64,000 nucleotides of DNA. Origin: an uncultured delta proteobacterium. GTDB lineage: Bacteria > Myxococcota > Myxococcia > Myxococcales > 40CM-4-68-19. The DNA is taken from contig CAIWCD010000046.1 in assembly GCA_903911145.1 (NCBI GenBank), positions 62,001 through 126,000 on the forward strand, read 5' to 3'. The notes under the pieces are model-generated. The model saw nothing but the letters and a program-made list of their open reading frames with translations, did no database searches and had not been told where the DNA came from. Positions 41,315 to 51,667 of the stretch are shown here, in pieces. The position numbers and the translations under genes were made by a program. Every line of letters begins with the position of its first letter. Positions within the stretch are counted from its first letter, which is position 1.

Positions 41315-41779
41315 ATGCACAAGGCAACGATCGCGCTGTTCGTCACCTGCCTCGCGCTTGGCGCAGCAGGCTGCGCGCCCACTCTGCGCTTCAACCAGAG
41401 CTTCCTCGTCGCGGACGATATGAAGATCTCCGACAAGGGCTACGCCTCGCTCAAGAGCACGGGCGAGAGCTTCGATCTGTCGCCCATCCGTGCGGCCGAA
41501 GGACGGGTCGATCACGTCGTCGTGTTCAAGGTGCACGGCAGCTACCTCCTCGTCGGCGAGGGGTTCAAGCACCTCTGGCGCCTCTGGCCGGGAGGGCAGG
41601 ACGAGGTCCACTACCAGGCGGTCGATGACATCACCGCGCCGGGGAGCGGCTTTTCCGGCGTTGCTCTCGAGCCGGCAGGAAAGTGCGTTCGTTTCACCTT
41701 CACCAAGGGTGCCTCCCAGTCGCAGTGGTTCGTGACGAGCGGCGGCGACCACGATGCAAAGGCGTGCCCCGATGCGTAG
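41315..41779 (+). CDS. small lipoprotein of unknown function
   Basis: A 154-residue lipoprotein with signal MHKATIALFVTCLALGAAGC. The mature part is a single compact beta-rich domain (VVVFKVHGSYLLVGEGFKHLWRLWPGG, then CVRFTFTKGASQSQWFVTSGG). No family is recognised. AGAAGGAA precedes the ATG. Its stop overlaps the start of the coiled-coil gene (ATGCGTAG), so the two are coupled. Confidence 0.65.
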   Translation: MHKATIALFVTCLALGAAGCAPTLRFNQSFLVADDMKISDKGYASLKSTGESFDLSPIRAAEGRVDHVVVFKVHGSYLLVGEGFKHLWRLWPGGQDEVHYQAVDDITAPGSGFSGVALEPAGKCVRFTFTKGASQSQWFVTSGGDHDAKACPDA

Positions 41780-43646
41780 CCACCTCTCTGGCCGGATGAT
41801 TCGCGCGTCCGCTGCTCTTCTGCTGGCGCTCGCGTTTGCGCCCGCGGCCCGCGCTGATGACGAAGTGAAGTCCCTCAAGCAGGCGCAGGCGGAGGCGAAG
41901 AAGAAGAAGAAGAAGGCCGCTGCCGCGGAGGACGCGCCGCCCGCGGAGAGTCCGTATGCCGGGTTGCCTCCGATGCCGGCGGACCCGGCACCTGCTCCTG
42001 ATTCCGCGCCCGCGCGCACGGGCGTGATCATGCCGGGCGGAGGGATGGCCCCAGCTCCGGATCCCGACATCGCGCCGCTGTCAGGGGCACCGTCTCCTGC
42101 CGCCGCTGCTCCGATGCGCGAAGTGGCCGCACCGCAGCCGACGTTCCAGCCTGCTCCCGAGCCGGCACCCGAGCCCGTGCCGTCGCGCTCGGCCTATGTC
42201 CCGCCTCCTGAGCCGACGCCGGCGCCGGCCCCGATGCCGGAGCCTGCCTTCTCTCCGACTCCCGCGCCGGCTCCGGCCTTTGCGCCTGCTGCGACACCCG
42301 CGCCGACCTTCGCCGCGCCATCGTCGCCGAAGGACGTCGAGCAGCAGATCGCCGCTGCAGCGCAGGCAGAAAAAGCACAGCAGTGCGAGGTTGCCTATCA
42401 GGGCTATCAAGCAGCCCTCGAGCGCGCGAGCCGCGTCTCGGACAAGGCTCGCGCAGGAGAGCTTGAGTCGATCGCGCAGAACAAGATCGACAAGCTCGAG
42501 GATTGCTATCGCGCCTGCCAGCCGAACGCGCGCCAGCGGTCGCTCTTCGAGAGCGCGCAGGGGTCCAAGGAGCGCGGCGAGGCCAAGCGGGCGACGCAGA
42601 TCGCGCGCAAGCTCCTGACCGGAAAAGATCAGCGCTGCGTCTTCTGGGGCCAGGTGAAGGAGTTCCTCGCCGGCATGCCTGGCCAGGCAGATGAGCTCGC
42701 CAACGACAAGGTCGATCCGTGCGAGGTCACGCCTGAGCTTCAGAAGGACCTCGACTCCGCCCGCTCCATGGCGCACCGCGAGCAGCAGGAGCTCAGCGAG
42801 CTGATGGCAAACCGCTCGCGGATCAGCGGCCACATGGACCAGATGGTTTCCCTCTGGCACGAGCTCGATCAGACGCGCCAGCGCATCTTCGAAATGCGCG
42901 AGGAGTTCCTCGACTGCGATGCCGTCTACAAGCCTCTCGTCGAGGACGCAGCGAGCCTCCACGACACCTTCGAGAAGTCCGAGAACCTCATCCTCGCCAC
43001 CTACCGCGGGCAGCTCGGATCGCTCTCGAAGAAGGTGCGCGAGGCGCAGAGCCAGCTTGAGGACAAGAGCCGCTTGCTCGAGACGCGCGGGCAGGAACTC
43101 GACCGTCTGAAGAAGCAGCTCGACGAGATGGGCACCGTGAATGAGGACATCTACAACGACCTCTTCAACCTCGCGGGCACCGAGTCGATCAGCTTCACGA
43201 CGCAGGTCGAGGGCCGCCGCATCGAGAAGCCGATGGAGGAGATTCGCGCGCTGATGGCCGACGAGAGCAAGGTCATCTCGCAGGTGCAGTCGAAGTATCC
43301 CGAGTACTTCGCCAACGGCGTCAACGTCGAGGCGATGAAGCGCAAGAAGCTCGTGCTCGAGAAGATCGAGCAGATGATGGAGAAGTATCAGAAGGCCAAC
43401 GGGAGCACGCACCCGGGCAGCCAGCGCTCGATCGATGAGATCGACGCGACCATCAAGATGCTCGACAAGGCGATCGGCGCGAAGGCCGGAGACGCGGCGG
43501 CGGCAGGCGACAAGAAGGAAGACCCGTCTGGCGGCGGCGTTCCCACCTGGCTCATCGTGATCGGCGCACTGCTCGCGATCGGTGGTTTCATTTTCTGGCG
43601 CGTCAAGAGCGGCGGCTCGAGCAACGAGCGGGTCGGCTTCCGCTAG
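41772..43646 (+). CDS. exported Pro-rich coiled-coil protein with C-terminal membrane anchor
   Basis: A 624-residue protein of unknown function. I start at MRSHLSGRMIRASAALLLALA, which gives a signal peptide ending near ARA. A Lys-rich then Pro/Ala-rich linker covers about residues 40-195. A Cys-containing helical domain (CEVAYQGYQAALERA..., four Cys) follows, then long heptad-patterned helices from about 330 to 480. A Gly-rich hinge and one transmembrane helix (VPTWLIVIGALLAIGGFIFW) close the protein, with a short basic tail. The arrangement suggests a periplasmic rod anchored at its C-terminus. A strong terminator follows. Confidence 0.65.
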   Translation: MRSHLSGRMIRASAALLLALAFAPAARADDEVKSLKQAQAEAKKKKKKAAAAEDAPPAESPYAGLPPMPADPAPAPDSAPARTGVIMPGGGMAPAPDPDIAPLSGAPSPAAAAPMREVAAPQPTFQPAPEPAPEPVPSRSAYVPPPEPTPAPAPMPEPAFSPTPAPAPAFAPAATPAPTFAAPSSPKDVEQQIAAAAQAEKAQQCEVAYQGYQAALERASRVSDKARAGELESIAQNKIDKLEDCYRACQPNARQRSLFESAQGSKERGEAKRATQIARKLLTGKDQRCVFWGQVKEFLAGMPGQADELANDKVDPCEVTPELQKDLDSARSMAHREQQELSELMANRSRISGHMDQMVSLWHELDQTRQRIFEMREEFLDCDAVYKPLVEDAASLHDTFEKSENLILATYRGQLGSLSKKVREAQSQLEDKSRLLETRGQELDRLKKQLDEMGTVNEDIYNDLFNLAGTESISFTTQVEGRRIEKPMEEIRALMADESKVISQVQSKYPEYFANGVNVEAMKRKKLVLEKIEQMMEKYQKANGSTHPGSQRSIDEIDATIKMLDKAIGAKAGDAAAAGDKKEDPSGGGVPTWLIVIGALLAIGGFIFWRVKSGGSSNERVGFR

Positions 43647-43665
43647 AGAATCGCGCTGGACTTCT

Positions 43666-43700
43666 GGCAGCCCGTGCGTGTGCGCGGGCTGCCTTTTTTT
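43666..43700 (+). terminator. intrinsic terminator
   Basis: A perfect 9-bp stem GGCAGCCCG (43666-43674) / CGGGCTGCC (43685-43693), a 10-base loop and seven T (43694-43700). It lies 20 bases after the coiled-coil gene and just before the convergent PilZ gene. This is the clearest Rho-independent terminator in the window. Confidence 0.92.
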
Positions 43701-43702
43701 GT

Positions 43703-44194
43703 CTAGACCTTGAGCGACTCGAGCACGGTGTCGAAGACGACGAAGCCGAGCCGGTCGCGATCGGTTGCCGGTAGCGGGCCGAACGACAAGGAGACGCGGA
43801 ACGCCGGCCCCTGCCGCTTGACGCCGCTGACGATCGCTTTGCAGACGAGCGGCGCAGGTTCGTCGGGCAGCCGCAGCGTCACCGTCGCTGGCTCGCCCAC
43901 GGTCGGGCAGTAGCCGAGCATCGCGGCCAACCCGCCGACCGAGATGTCGAGCGTCATCGCTCGCAGAGTCATCCCGTTGCTGATGATCAGGTCCGCCTGC
44001 AGAGTGCGCTGCACGCGCAGGCTCTGGCGCGCCGTCTGCCCGGGCTTGAGATCAAGCTGCTGCGCGGAGAGGAGCGCGTTGGCGAGCTCCTCCCTCCCGC
44101 GGAGGTATTCGGTGTTCTCCTCGTCGGTGAGCTCCTTCTTGCGAGCGCGCTCATGCAGCTTCCTGAACTCCGCAACCCATTCACGCAGTGCCAT
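43703..44194 (-). CDS. PilZ-domain protein
   Basis: A 163-residue protein with a helical N-terminal segment (about 1-55) and a PilZ beta-barrel. The c-di-GMP motifs are partly present: RVQR stands in for RxxxR, and DISVGGLAAML matches (D/N)xSxxG. The second motif is good and the first is degenerate, so nucleotide binding is uncertain. The stop codon abuts the terminator of the convergent gene. PilZ proteins couple c-di-GMP to motility or surface traits. Confidence 0.72.
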   Translation of the reverse strand: MALREWVAEFRKLHERARKKELTDEENTEYLRGREELANALLSAQQLDLKPGQTARQSLRVQRTLQADLIISNGMTLRAMTLDISVGGLAAMLGYCPTVGEPATVTLRLPDEPAPLVCKAIVSGVKRQGPAFRVSLSFGPLPATDRDRLGFVVFDTVLESLKV

Positions 44195-44261
44195 AGGATC
44201 CTCACTTCCTCACAAGCGAGTGACGAAATGCAAGGCGCGAAAGGTGCGCCACAGTGTGCCT

Positions 44262-45698
44262 TCAGCGGGTCGCGCGATAGTGCGCCGCGATGATGCTGGC
44301 CACCGCGCACGTCAGCTTCTTGCCGGTTGGGATGTGGAGAAACTCATTCGGGCCGTGCGCGTTCGACTGCGGCCCGAGCACGCCCGTGATGAGGAACTGT
44401 GCGGCGGGAAATTTCTCGCCGAGCATTCCCATGAACGGGATGGTGCCTCCTTCGCCCATGCTCGCTGCGGGCTGCTTCCAGAACGTCTGCGAGGCCTCTT
44501 CGATCGCGCGGTCGAGCCACGGCGCGAGAGCCGGCGCGTCCCAGCCGACACTCGCCTTGTCCCCCTCGAACGTCACCTTCGCGCCGTAGGGAGGATTGCT
44601 CTCGAGCGCGCGCTTGACCGCAGCCAGCGCGGCTTTGGGCTCCACGCGCGGCGGAATGCGGATCGACAGTTTCAGCGCCGTCTCGGGGCGCAGCACATTT
44701 CCTGCACTCTCGAGCGAGGGCATTCCGGCCGCGCCCACGACCGACACGGTCGGATTCCAGGTGCGCGCGAGCACAAGCCCAGCGAGGTCGTTTCCCATCG
44801 GCACCGCGCCCGCGACGAAGGGGAACTTGTCGTAGACCGCCGTGCCGAGCGCCTTCGCCGACGTCTGTGCCTGCGCACGCCGCGCCGCCGGGATCTCGAC
44901 GAACAGCTCGGGCAGCAGCATCTTGCCGGTCTCTTCATCCTCGATGCGCGAGAGCAGCTGGCGGGCGATGCGGAAGCTCGACGGGACGATGCCGCTGCCG
45001 TCGCCAGAGTGGATCCCCTCGGTGAGAATCTGCACGCGAAGCGTGCCCGCGATCATTCCGCGCAGAGAGGTGGTGCTCCAGAGTTGCTCGTAGTTGCCGC
45101 AGCCCGAGTCGAGGCAGACCACCAAGCTGGGCGAGCCGATTCGCTTCGCGAGGTGCTCGATGTACGCGGGAAGATCCGGCGAGCCGCTCTCTTCGCAGGC
45201 CTCGATCAGCACCACGCAGCGAGCTCTCGGCAGCTTCTGCTCAGCGAGCAATCGCAGTGCCGCGAGCGACGCGTAGGCCGCATAGCCATCGTCGGCCGCA
45301 CCGCGTCCGTAGAGGCGGTCTCCCTCGCGCACGGGCTCCCACGGCGACAGCCCCTCGCGCCAGCCCGTCATCTCCGGCTGCTTGTCAAGATGGCCGTAGA
45401 GCAGGATGGTCTCGGCGCTCTCGTCGCTCTCCGCGGGCGACTCCATGAAGATGACCGGCGTGCGGCCCGGCAGACGCACCACCTCGACGGTCAGGCCCGG
45501 CAGCGGCTGCTGCTTGCAGAACCGCTCGACCAGCGCGACCGCGCGATCCATCTCTCCGCGCTCCTGCCACTGCGCATCGAACGCAGGCGAGCGGTTGGGG
45601 ATGCGGACGTACTCGTGGAGCGAAGGCAGGATCTCGCGCTCCCACATCTCTTCAGAGCGAGCAGTCGCTGCGGCGGCGTCGAACGCGGGCAGGGTCAT
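44262..45698 (-). CDS. M20-family dipeptidase
   Basis: A 478-residue two-zinc peptidase of the M20/carnosinase-like group. Metal ligands appear as LLYGHLDKQPEM (His/Asp), YGRGAADDGYAAYAS (Asp), LIEACEESGSPDL (Glu-Glu) and CLDSGC (Asp), with the last His in the C-terminal region. The dimerisation lid domain lies in the middle. Cytoplasmic; likely cleaves dipeptides from the import route. The MTLPAFDAA start faces the TPR gene across 204 bases in which I see no other feature. Confidence 0.9.
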   Translation of the reverse strand: MTLPAFDAAAATARSEEMWEREILPSLHEYVRIPNRSPAFDAQWQERGEMDRAVALVERFCKQQPLPGLTVEVVRLPGRTPVIFMESPAESDESAETILLYGHLDKQPEMTGWREGLSPWEPVREGDRLYGRGAADDGYAAYASLAALRLLAEQKLPRARCVVLIEACEESGSPDLPAYIEHLAKRIGSPSLVVCLDSGCGNYEQLWSTTSLRGMIAGTLRVQILTEGIHSGDGSGIVPSSFRIARQLLSRIEDEETGKMLLPELFVEIPAARRAQAQTSAKALGTAVYDKFPFVAGAVPMGNDLAGLVLARTWNPTVSVVGAAGMPSLESAGNVLRPETALKLSIRIPPRVEPKAALAAVKRALESNPPYGAKVTFEGDKASVGWDAPALAPWLDRAIEEASQTFWKQPAASMGEGGTIPFMGMLGEKFPAAQFLITGVLGPQSNAHGPNEFLHIPTGKKLTCAVASIIAAHYRATR

Positions 45699-45902
45699 GC
45701 CCAGCCTCTTAGCAAGAAGCGCTCGTCGCCTCTACGGGTGCGGCACTCGATCTCGATCGCCTGTTCGACAATGGACTGACGCGAATCCTCTCCGACGTGA
45801 AACAAGGAGCGCTCGTCCGCGTAGACGGGCAGCGAGCAGCGGGGAGATTGCGCCGGCCCTTCGCTGCTGTGGACTTCGGCGCGCACGAAAGCCTCCTTCT
45901 CC

Positions 45903-47300
45903 ATGAGTGCAGACCACGCCCGCCAGATCCCGCGCAGAGTTGGAACACGCTTCCAGCACGCCACCTCGCTTCTCGGCAGCGCGCTCTTGCTGCTCGCGTT
46001 CGCGAGGCCCGCGGTGGCGCGATCGCTCGATGCGGCGTCGGCCGACGAGTCGTCCGAAGGGAGTGAAAAGCTCGGCGCGCAGATCAAGCACGAGGTGCGC
46101 GAGCAGCTCGTGAAGGTGCGCACCAAGCTCTCCGGCCTCGCCGATCGGCTGCACCATCGCGGGGCCGACGAAGACGATGAGGAGGACTGGTACGCGCGCG
46201 GAATGCGGCAGCACAAGCGCGGGCATTTCAAGGATGCGATCGCGGCCTTCCAGAAGGCCATCGATGCCGACCAGCGCGCGGACGACGCCAGCTACAACAT
46301 TGCCTGCGACTACGCGCAGCTCGGCGATGTCGAGCACGCCGTCGAGTGGCTCAAGCGCGCCACTGACGAAGGGGCCGACGCGGAGAGCATGGTCGGCAGC
46401 GACGACGACTTCGATCCGATTCGCAGCGACGCGAAGTTTCGCGCGGGCCTTCAAGAGCTGCATGCGCAGCGAGCGCACCGCCACGCGTCCGAGCAGGCCC
46501 GCCTCGAACGGCGCTACCAGCGGCTCCTCTCGCGCGCACCGAAGAGTGATGAGCCGTGGAGCAGCCTCGGCAAAGAGCTACTCGATGCGGGAGCGTACGA
46601 CCTCGCCTTCAAGGCGTTCTCCTCTGCAGCCGAGCGCACAACGGAGCCGGGGAACTCGCTCTACAATGCGGCCTGCGCGCTCTCGCTCAAGGGCGACAAG
46701 AAGGCGGCGCTCGCGCAGCTTGAGCGCGCCATCGAGCAGGGCTTCGACGATCTCCACCAACTCAAGCACGACGACGACCTCGACAGCGTTCGCGATGAAC
46801 CGCAGTTCATTGAGCTTGCGCAGCTCGCGCGCGATCTCGAACTCGACGTCGAGCGGAACACCTTCGTGCTCAATCTCGGCAGCGTGCATGTCTGGACGCG
46901 CAAGGGCAGCAAGAAGCGCAGCGCCGAGGACGTCGCGCACTACCAGGAGATGGCGAAGAAGCATCCGCAGCTCGGGCGGGCACAGTTCAATCTCGGATAT
47001 GCGCAGCTCGCGGCGAAGGATGCGTCGGGCGCAGAGGCGTCGTTCGCAAAGGCTCTCGCCCTCTCGTATCGAACGGGCACGACGCTCTATGATCTCGCCT
47101 GCGCGCAGGCCCGCGCGGGGCATAAGGATGCGGCACTCGATTCGCTGCAGAAGGCGATCGACGCGAATGCAGGCGCTGCCGATTCGATGGACGATGACGA
47201 CGATCTCGCCTCGCTCCGCGGCGACGCGCGCTTTCGCGAACTCAAGCGCAAGGCCGCGATGCAGAGCGGCAATGACGATGACGATGACGACGACGAGTAG
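45903..47300 (+). CDS. TPR-repeat protein with signal sequence
   Basis: A 465-residue protein with a hydrophobic N-terminal segment (SLLGSALLLLAFARPAVA), so exported or anchored. Several tetratricopeptide-like units follow, paired with the recurring phrase DDDFDPIR / DDDLDSVR / DDDDLASLR SDAKF/DEPQF/GDARF that closes each block. It ends in a run of Asp. The blocks TYNIACDYAQLGD, LYNAACALSLKGDK and LYDLACAQARAGHK mark three repeats of a TPR plus an acidic loop. Probably a scaffold; partner unknown. The M24 peptidase gene follows after 22 bases. Confidence 0.75.
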   Translation: MSADHARQIPRRVGTRFQHATSLLGSALLLLAFARPAVARSLDAASADESSEGSEKLGAQIKHEVREQLVKVRTKLSGLADRLHHRGADEDDEEDWYARGMRQHKRGHFKDAIAAFQKAIDADQRADDASYNIACDYAQLGDVEHAVEWLKRATDEGADAESMVGSDDDFDPIRSDAKFRAGLQELHAQRAHRHASEQARLERRYQRLLSRAPKSDEPWSSLGKELLDAGAYDLAFKAFSSAAERTTEPGNSLYNAACALSLKGDKKAALAQLERAIEQGFDDLHQLKHDDDLDSVRDEPQFIELAQLARDLELDVERNTFVLNLGSVHVWTRKGSKKRSAEDVAHYQEMAKKHPQLGRAQFNLGYAQLAAKDASGAEASFAKALALSYRTGTTLYDLACAQARAGHKDAALDSLQKAIDANAGAADSMDDDDDLASLRGDARFRELKRKAAMQSGNDDDDDDDE

Positions 47301-47322
47301 CCACAGCGGGTAGAGTCAGTCG

Positions 47323-48666
47323 ATGGACAGATCGACTCTCTCGTCTCTGCACGCCGAGCATTGCCGCGCCTTGCAGTTGAGCTGCGAAGCGGTGCTGCGC
47401 GCGCAGGGGCTCGATACGCTCGTGCTCCACTCGGGCACGCCGCAGAAGCGCACTTCGTTCGACGACCAGTTCTGGCCGCTGCGGCCCTCGCCCTGGTTCA
47501 TGCACTGGCTGCCGCTCGAGGAGCCGGGCTGTCATCTGATCATCCGCGCGGGAAAGCTCCCGCTGCTGCTGCGGCCGCAGGAGTTCGACTTCTGGGAGGC
47601 GCCGCATCCTCCCGCGTCCGATCATTTCTGGAGCTCGTTCGAGGTTCGCGAAGGCAGTCGGGCGGCGCTGCTTGCGGAAGCCCGGGCGTTGTCGGGTGGC
47701 CGCACGGCGTTCGTCGGCGACGACCTCGCTGCGGCCGAGGCTCTCTCTCTCTCTGCGGCGGCAAACGGCGCGGCCCTGATGCGCGCGCTCGATGTGCTGC
47801 GCGTGAGCAAGAGCGCGTATGAGGAGCTCTGTCTCGTCGAGGCGAATCGGCGTGCGGCCGTCGGCCATGAGGAGTTGCGTGCGCTCTTCGCGGGCGGCGA
47901 TCTTCCCGAGCTGCAGCTGCATCTCTCGTTCTTGCGCGCGACCAGCCAGGACGATTCGGAGACGCCCTACAAGAACATCGTTGCGCTCGGCGCGCATGCG
48001 GCGACGCTCCACCACGTCAGCTACGAGAAGCGCGCGCAGCCTGCGCTGTCGCTGCTCGTCGACGCGGGCGCCTCTTTCGCGGGCTACTGCTCGGACATCA
48101 CGCGCACCTGGGTGAAGGGCGGCGGCGCGGGGGCGAGTGCGTTTGGAGCGCTCGTCGCGCAGGTCGAGGCTCTGCAACAGCGACTCTGCGGCGAGGCGCG
48201 GGTGGGGCGTGAGTACGAGTCGCTGCACGATCATGCGCATGAGCTGATCGCGGATGCGTTGAGAGCGGTCGGCATCGCGCGCTGCTCGTCGGCGGAGCTG
48301 ATCGAGAGCGGGCTGACGCGCGCTTTCTTTCCGCATGGTCTTGGCCACTCGCTTGGCCTCACCTGCCACGACGTCGGCTGCGCGTTGAAAGCGCCGCGAG
48401 CGGAGAATGCGTGGCTGCGCAACACCAGCACGATCGCGGACCGCCAGACCTTCACCATCGAGCCGGGCGTCTACTTCATCGACGCGCTGCTCGCGCCCTT
48501 TCGCGCAGGACAGCACGCGACCGCCATCGACTGGGCGCTCTGCGACGAGCTGACGAAGTTCGGCGGCGTGCGGATTGAAGACGACGTCGTGGTGGGCAAG
48601 AGCGGCCTGCGCAACCTGACGCGCGAGCTGCTGCCGCAGGGCGGCGGCGCTCCCGGCCTTCGATGA
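47323..48666 (+). CDS. pepQ: M24-family Xaa-Pro dipeptidase
   Basis: A 447-residue pita-bread-fold enzyme cleaving Xaa-Pro dipeptides. The metal ligands are visible: Asp in LVDAGASFAGYCSDITRTW, His in HGLGHSLGLTCHDVG, Glu in FTIEPGVYFID and Glu in VRIEDDVVV. N-terminal features (SFDDQFWPLRPSPWFMHWLP) match the bacterial PepQ group, so I use that symbol with some reserve. Its stop overlaps the rsmE start in an ATGA. Confidence 0.88.
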   Translation: MDRSTLSSLHAEHCRALQLSCEAVLRAQGLDTLVLHSGTPQKRTSFDDQFWPLRPSPWFMHWLPLEEPGCHLIIRAGKLPLLLRPQEFDFWEAPHPPASDHFWSSFEVREGSRAALLAEARALSGGRTAFVGDDLAAAEALSLSAAANGAALMRALDVLRVSKSAYEELCLVEANRRAAVGHEELRALFAGGDLPELQLHLSFLRATSQDDSETPYKNIVALGAHAATLHHVSYEKRAQPALSLLVDAGASFAGYCSDITRTWVKGGGAGASAFGALVAQVEALQQRLCGEARVGREYESLHDHAHELIADALRAVGIARCSSAELIESGLTRAFFPHGLGHSLGLTCHDVGCALKAPRAENAWLRNTSTIADRQTFTIEPGVYFIDALLAPFRAGQHATAIDWALCDELTKFGGVRIEDDVVVGKSGLRNLTRELLPQGGGAPGLR

Positions 48667-49397
48667 ATCTCTTGCTGCTTGAGCCAGGTGAGGTCGACGA
48701 GAGCGGGCTCGCGCGACTCGGTGGCCGACGCCTCGTCCATGCGAATGAGGTTCTGCGCGCGCAGAAGAGCGACCGGCTGCGCGTAGGAATGCGCGGTGGA
48801 AACGTCGGCGATGGCGAGGTCGTCTCCATCGATGCGCGCGAACTCGTGCTTCGCGTCGCGCTCGCGCAGCCGCCACCAGAGCGGCGGGGCGTCGATCTGC
48901 TCCTCGGGATGCCGCGGCCCAAGGTGCTCAAGCGCATCCTTCCTGCGCTCGCATCGCTCGGCATCGATCGCATCGTGCTCGTCAATGCCGCGACGGTGGA
49001 GAAGAGCTACTTCGCGACGCCGCTGCTCGCGCCCGGGTCGATCGCCGAGCTGTTCTCGCTCGGCCTCGAGCAGTCGCGTGACACGGTGGCGCCGACTCTC
49101 TCTCTGGAGACGCTCTTTCGTCCCTTCGTCGAAGATCGCCTCGACGCGCTCTTCCCCGCACCCAGCCTGCGTCTGCTCGCGCATCCGGCCGCCGATGCGT
49201 CGTTTCCGGAATTATTGACCGGCCGGTCAGAAATGGGCCGCACGCTCCTCGCCGTCGGACCCGAGGGTGGCTGGGTGCCGTTCGAGCTCGAGCTGCTCGC
49301 AGCTCGCGGATTCACGCGGATCAGTCTGGGCGCGCGTCCGCTGCGTACCGAGGTTGCGCTTCCTGCGCTGATCGGGGCGCTGCTCGCGGCACGATGA
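48663..49397 (+). CDS. rsmE: 16S rRNA m3U1498 methyltransferase RsmE
   Basis: SPOUT-family methyltransferase acting on 16S rRNA U1498. The 244-residue protein has the PUA-like N-terminal part (HANEVLRAQKSDRLRVG) and the knotted C-terminal domain with the SAM loop LLAVGPEGGWVPFELELLAARGF and ISLGARPLRTEVA. Length is right for the family. Translation is coupled to pepQ by a four-base overlap. Confidence 0.95.
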   Translation: MNLLLLEPGEVDESGLARLGGRRLVHANEVLRAQKSDRLRVGMRGGNVGDGEVVSIDARELVLRVALAQPPPERRGVDLLLGMPRPKVLKRILPALASLGIDRIVLVNAATVEKSYFATPLLAPGSIAELFSLGLEQSRDTVAPTLSLETLFRPFVEDRLDALFPAPSLRLLAHPAADASFPELLTGRSEMGRTLLAVGPEGGWVPFELELLAARGFTRISLGARPLRTEVALPALIGALLAAR

Positions 49398-49427
49398 ACA
49401 AGGCAGCCGCACCCCGGTTGGCGTCGT

Positions 49428-51667
49428 TCAAAGATGCGTGCGGAAGAAGGCGAAGACGCGCTCCCAGTAGCGCTGCAGAAGAGCTGGCTCATGAAACTGG
49501 TGCGTCTGCCCGAGTTGCGGCAGGAGCTCGAACGGCTTCCCCGCACGGAAGAGCGCGTCGCAGAGCAGCAGCGACTCGCTGAAGTGGACGTTGTCGTCGG
49601 CGGTGCCGTGAGAAATCAGCAGCGGCCGATGTTCGAGCGTTGGCTGCGACGCTGCATCGAGGAGCCCGTTGCGAGCGTAGAGCGGATTTCCCTCGGGCGG
49701 AGGGACGCCGAGATACCGTTCGGTGTAGCCCGTGTCGTAGTTCATCCAGTCGACCACGGGAGCGCCCGCGACGGCGGCCTTGAAGACGTCGGGGCGGCGC
49801 AGCACAGAGAGCGCCGCGAGATAGCCGCCGAAGCTGTGCCCCATCGCGCCGACGCGCGTCAGATCGATTGCCGGTTCGCGCGCAGCCCACGCGTGCAGTG
49901 CAGCGATCTGATCGTCGAGCGGCACCTCGCAGAACTTCCCTGCGATCGCGCGCTCCCAGTCCCGGCCACGAAGCGGCGTGCCGCGGTTGTCGACGCGCAG
50001 CACGAGAAAGCCGTGATCGGCGATCCATTGATCGAGCAGGTAGGCCGCGCTCTGTGCACGCACGGTGTTGACGTGCGGTCCTCCGTAGAGCTGGACGATG
50101 AGCGGATAGTTGCCTTGTGCAACAAAATCGCGCGGTCGCACGAGGAGGGAATGGAAACCTCCGTCGGCGCGATGGCCGTCGGCGCAGAGCGGCGGCTCAC
50201 CGACCTGTGCGAACTCGATCCGCGGAGCGGGAGGCATCGGTTCGGCGACCGAGCGCAACTGGCCGGCGATGGTTCCGTCCTGGCGGACCAGTTCGAATCG
50301 CGCACCGCCGCGCAGTGGAGCGCAGACGCGCAGATGCGTCCGTCCGCTCTGCGCGAAGACAGCAGTGATGCTCTCAGCCACGCCGTCTGCGGGCGCGAGC
50401 TTGCTCGCCGGTAGCGTGTCGTTCTCGTCGTGAAGCCGTTGACGCCACAACTCGGACGCCAGCGGTGTCGGGTGGCGCAGGAGAAACAGCGTGTCGGTTG
50501 CCTCGTCGAATCCGGCAATCGAAGCGAAACGAAATGCCAGTGGAGTCAGTTCACGCAGGAGTGTGCCGTCGGCCGCGTGATGGAACAACTGCAGCGCGCC
50601 TGCCCCCTCGCTGCTCCAGAGAAAGCCCGAGCTATCCGGAAGCCAGAGGAGGTCGCGCGCCGAGTTGAGGAACGCTTCGTCGTGCTCGGTGAGCAGCGTG
50701 CGGGCGCGCAGTTGCGCGTCGAACGAGATCAGCGCCAGGTCGCGCTGGTCGCGGGTGAGCGCGATCAGGAGCAGCTTCTCAGGTGCCGCCCATTCCACGC
50801 GCGCGACGTACTCCCAATGCGGCTTGAGCGGCAGCCACCGCGTCTCTCCTCCGGTCGCCGGGACGATGCCGAAGCGGCACTTCGCGTTATGTCGCCCCGC
50901 GCGCGGATAGGCCTGCGGCGCGGGCGCGCGAAACGCGTGCGCCGGGTCCTGCAGGAAAAGCTTCTCGACCGATTCTTCGTCGACCTCTTCGTAGAGAAGC
51001 GCGGCCGAATCGGGCGACCACCAGAAGCCGCGGAAGCGCGAAAACTCTTCCTGTGCGACGAACTCTGCGCGCGCGTGCAGCAGCGTCGAGGTTGCGCCGT
51101 GCGTGAGCTGGACCGCTCCTGGGCCGGGCTGGCGCTGCTCCTCGACATGCACGGGCACCACCCAGAGTTCGCCGGCGCGGACAAACGCACAGCGGGTGCC
51201 GTCGGGCGAGAGTTCGGGATCAAAGAGCGCAGCGCCCGTTTCGTCAGGGCCGGCGATCTCTCTCGCACGCCCGCCCACGAGCGCGATGACGAAGGCCCGA
51301 CCGCCCAGCATGAAGAGCGCGAGATGACCGTCGCTGGAGAGTTGGTAGCTGACGATGCCGCTTGCGGTGATGCGCATACGCTCGCGCCGGGCCTGCTCCT
51401 CTGGCGTCAGCGAATCGCCGCTGTCGCCGAGCAGGGATTCGCGGGAGGCCAGCTCCCGCTCACTGCCGCTCTCGAAATCAACTGCGTAAAGACGCAGTTC
51501 GGTGTCGCGCGGGCCGCTGCGCAGAAAGAGCGCGTGCCGTCCGTCGGGAGTGAGCTGGATGCTCTGCGGCATCCCGTTGGTGAAGCTGCGAGTCTCGAGC
51601 AGCGTGCGGAGAAAATCGTGATCCGAGATGCTTTGAGTGCCAACCATCTCGCTGCCCGTGATTTCCA

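Noticed and set aside
49417-49433. GTTGGCGTCGTTCAAAG at the S9 peptidase stop as another repeat copy
   Set aside because: The spacing is three bases too long and there are no flanking arms. Left out of the count, though its position at a gene end is suggestive.
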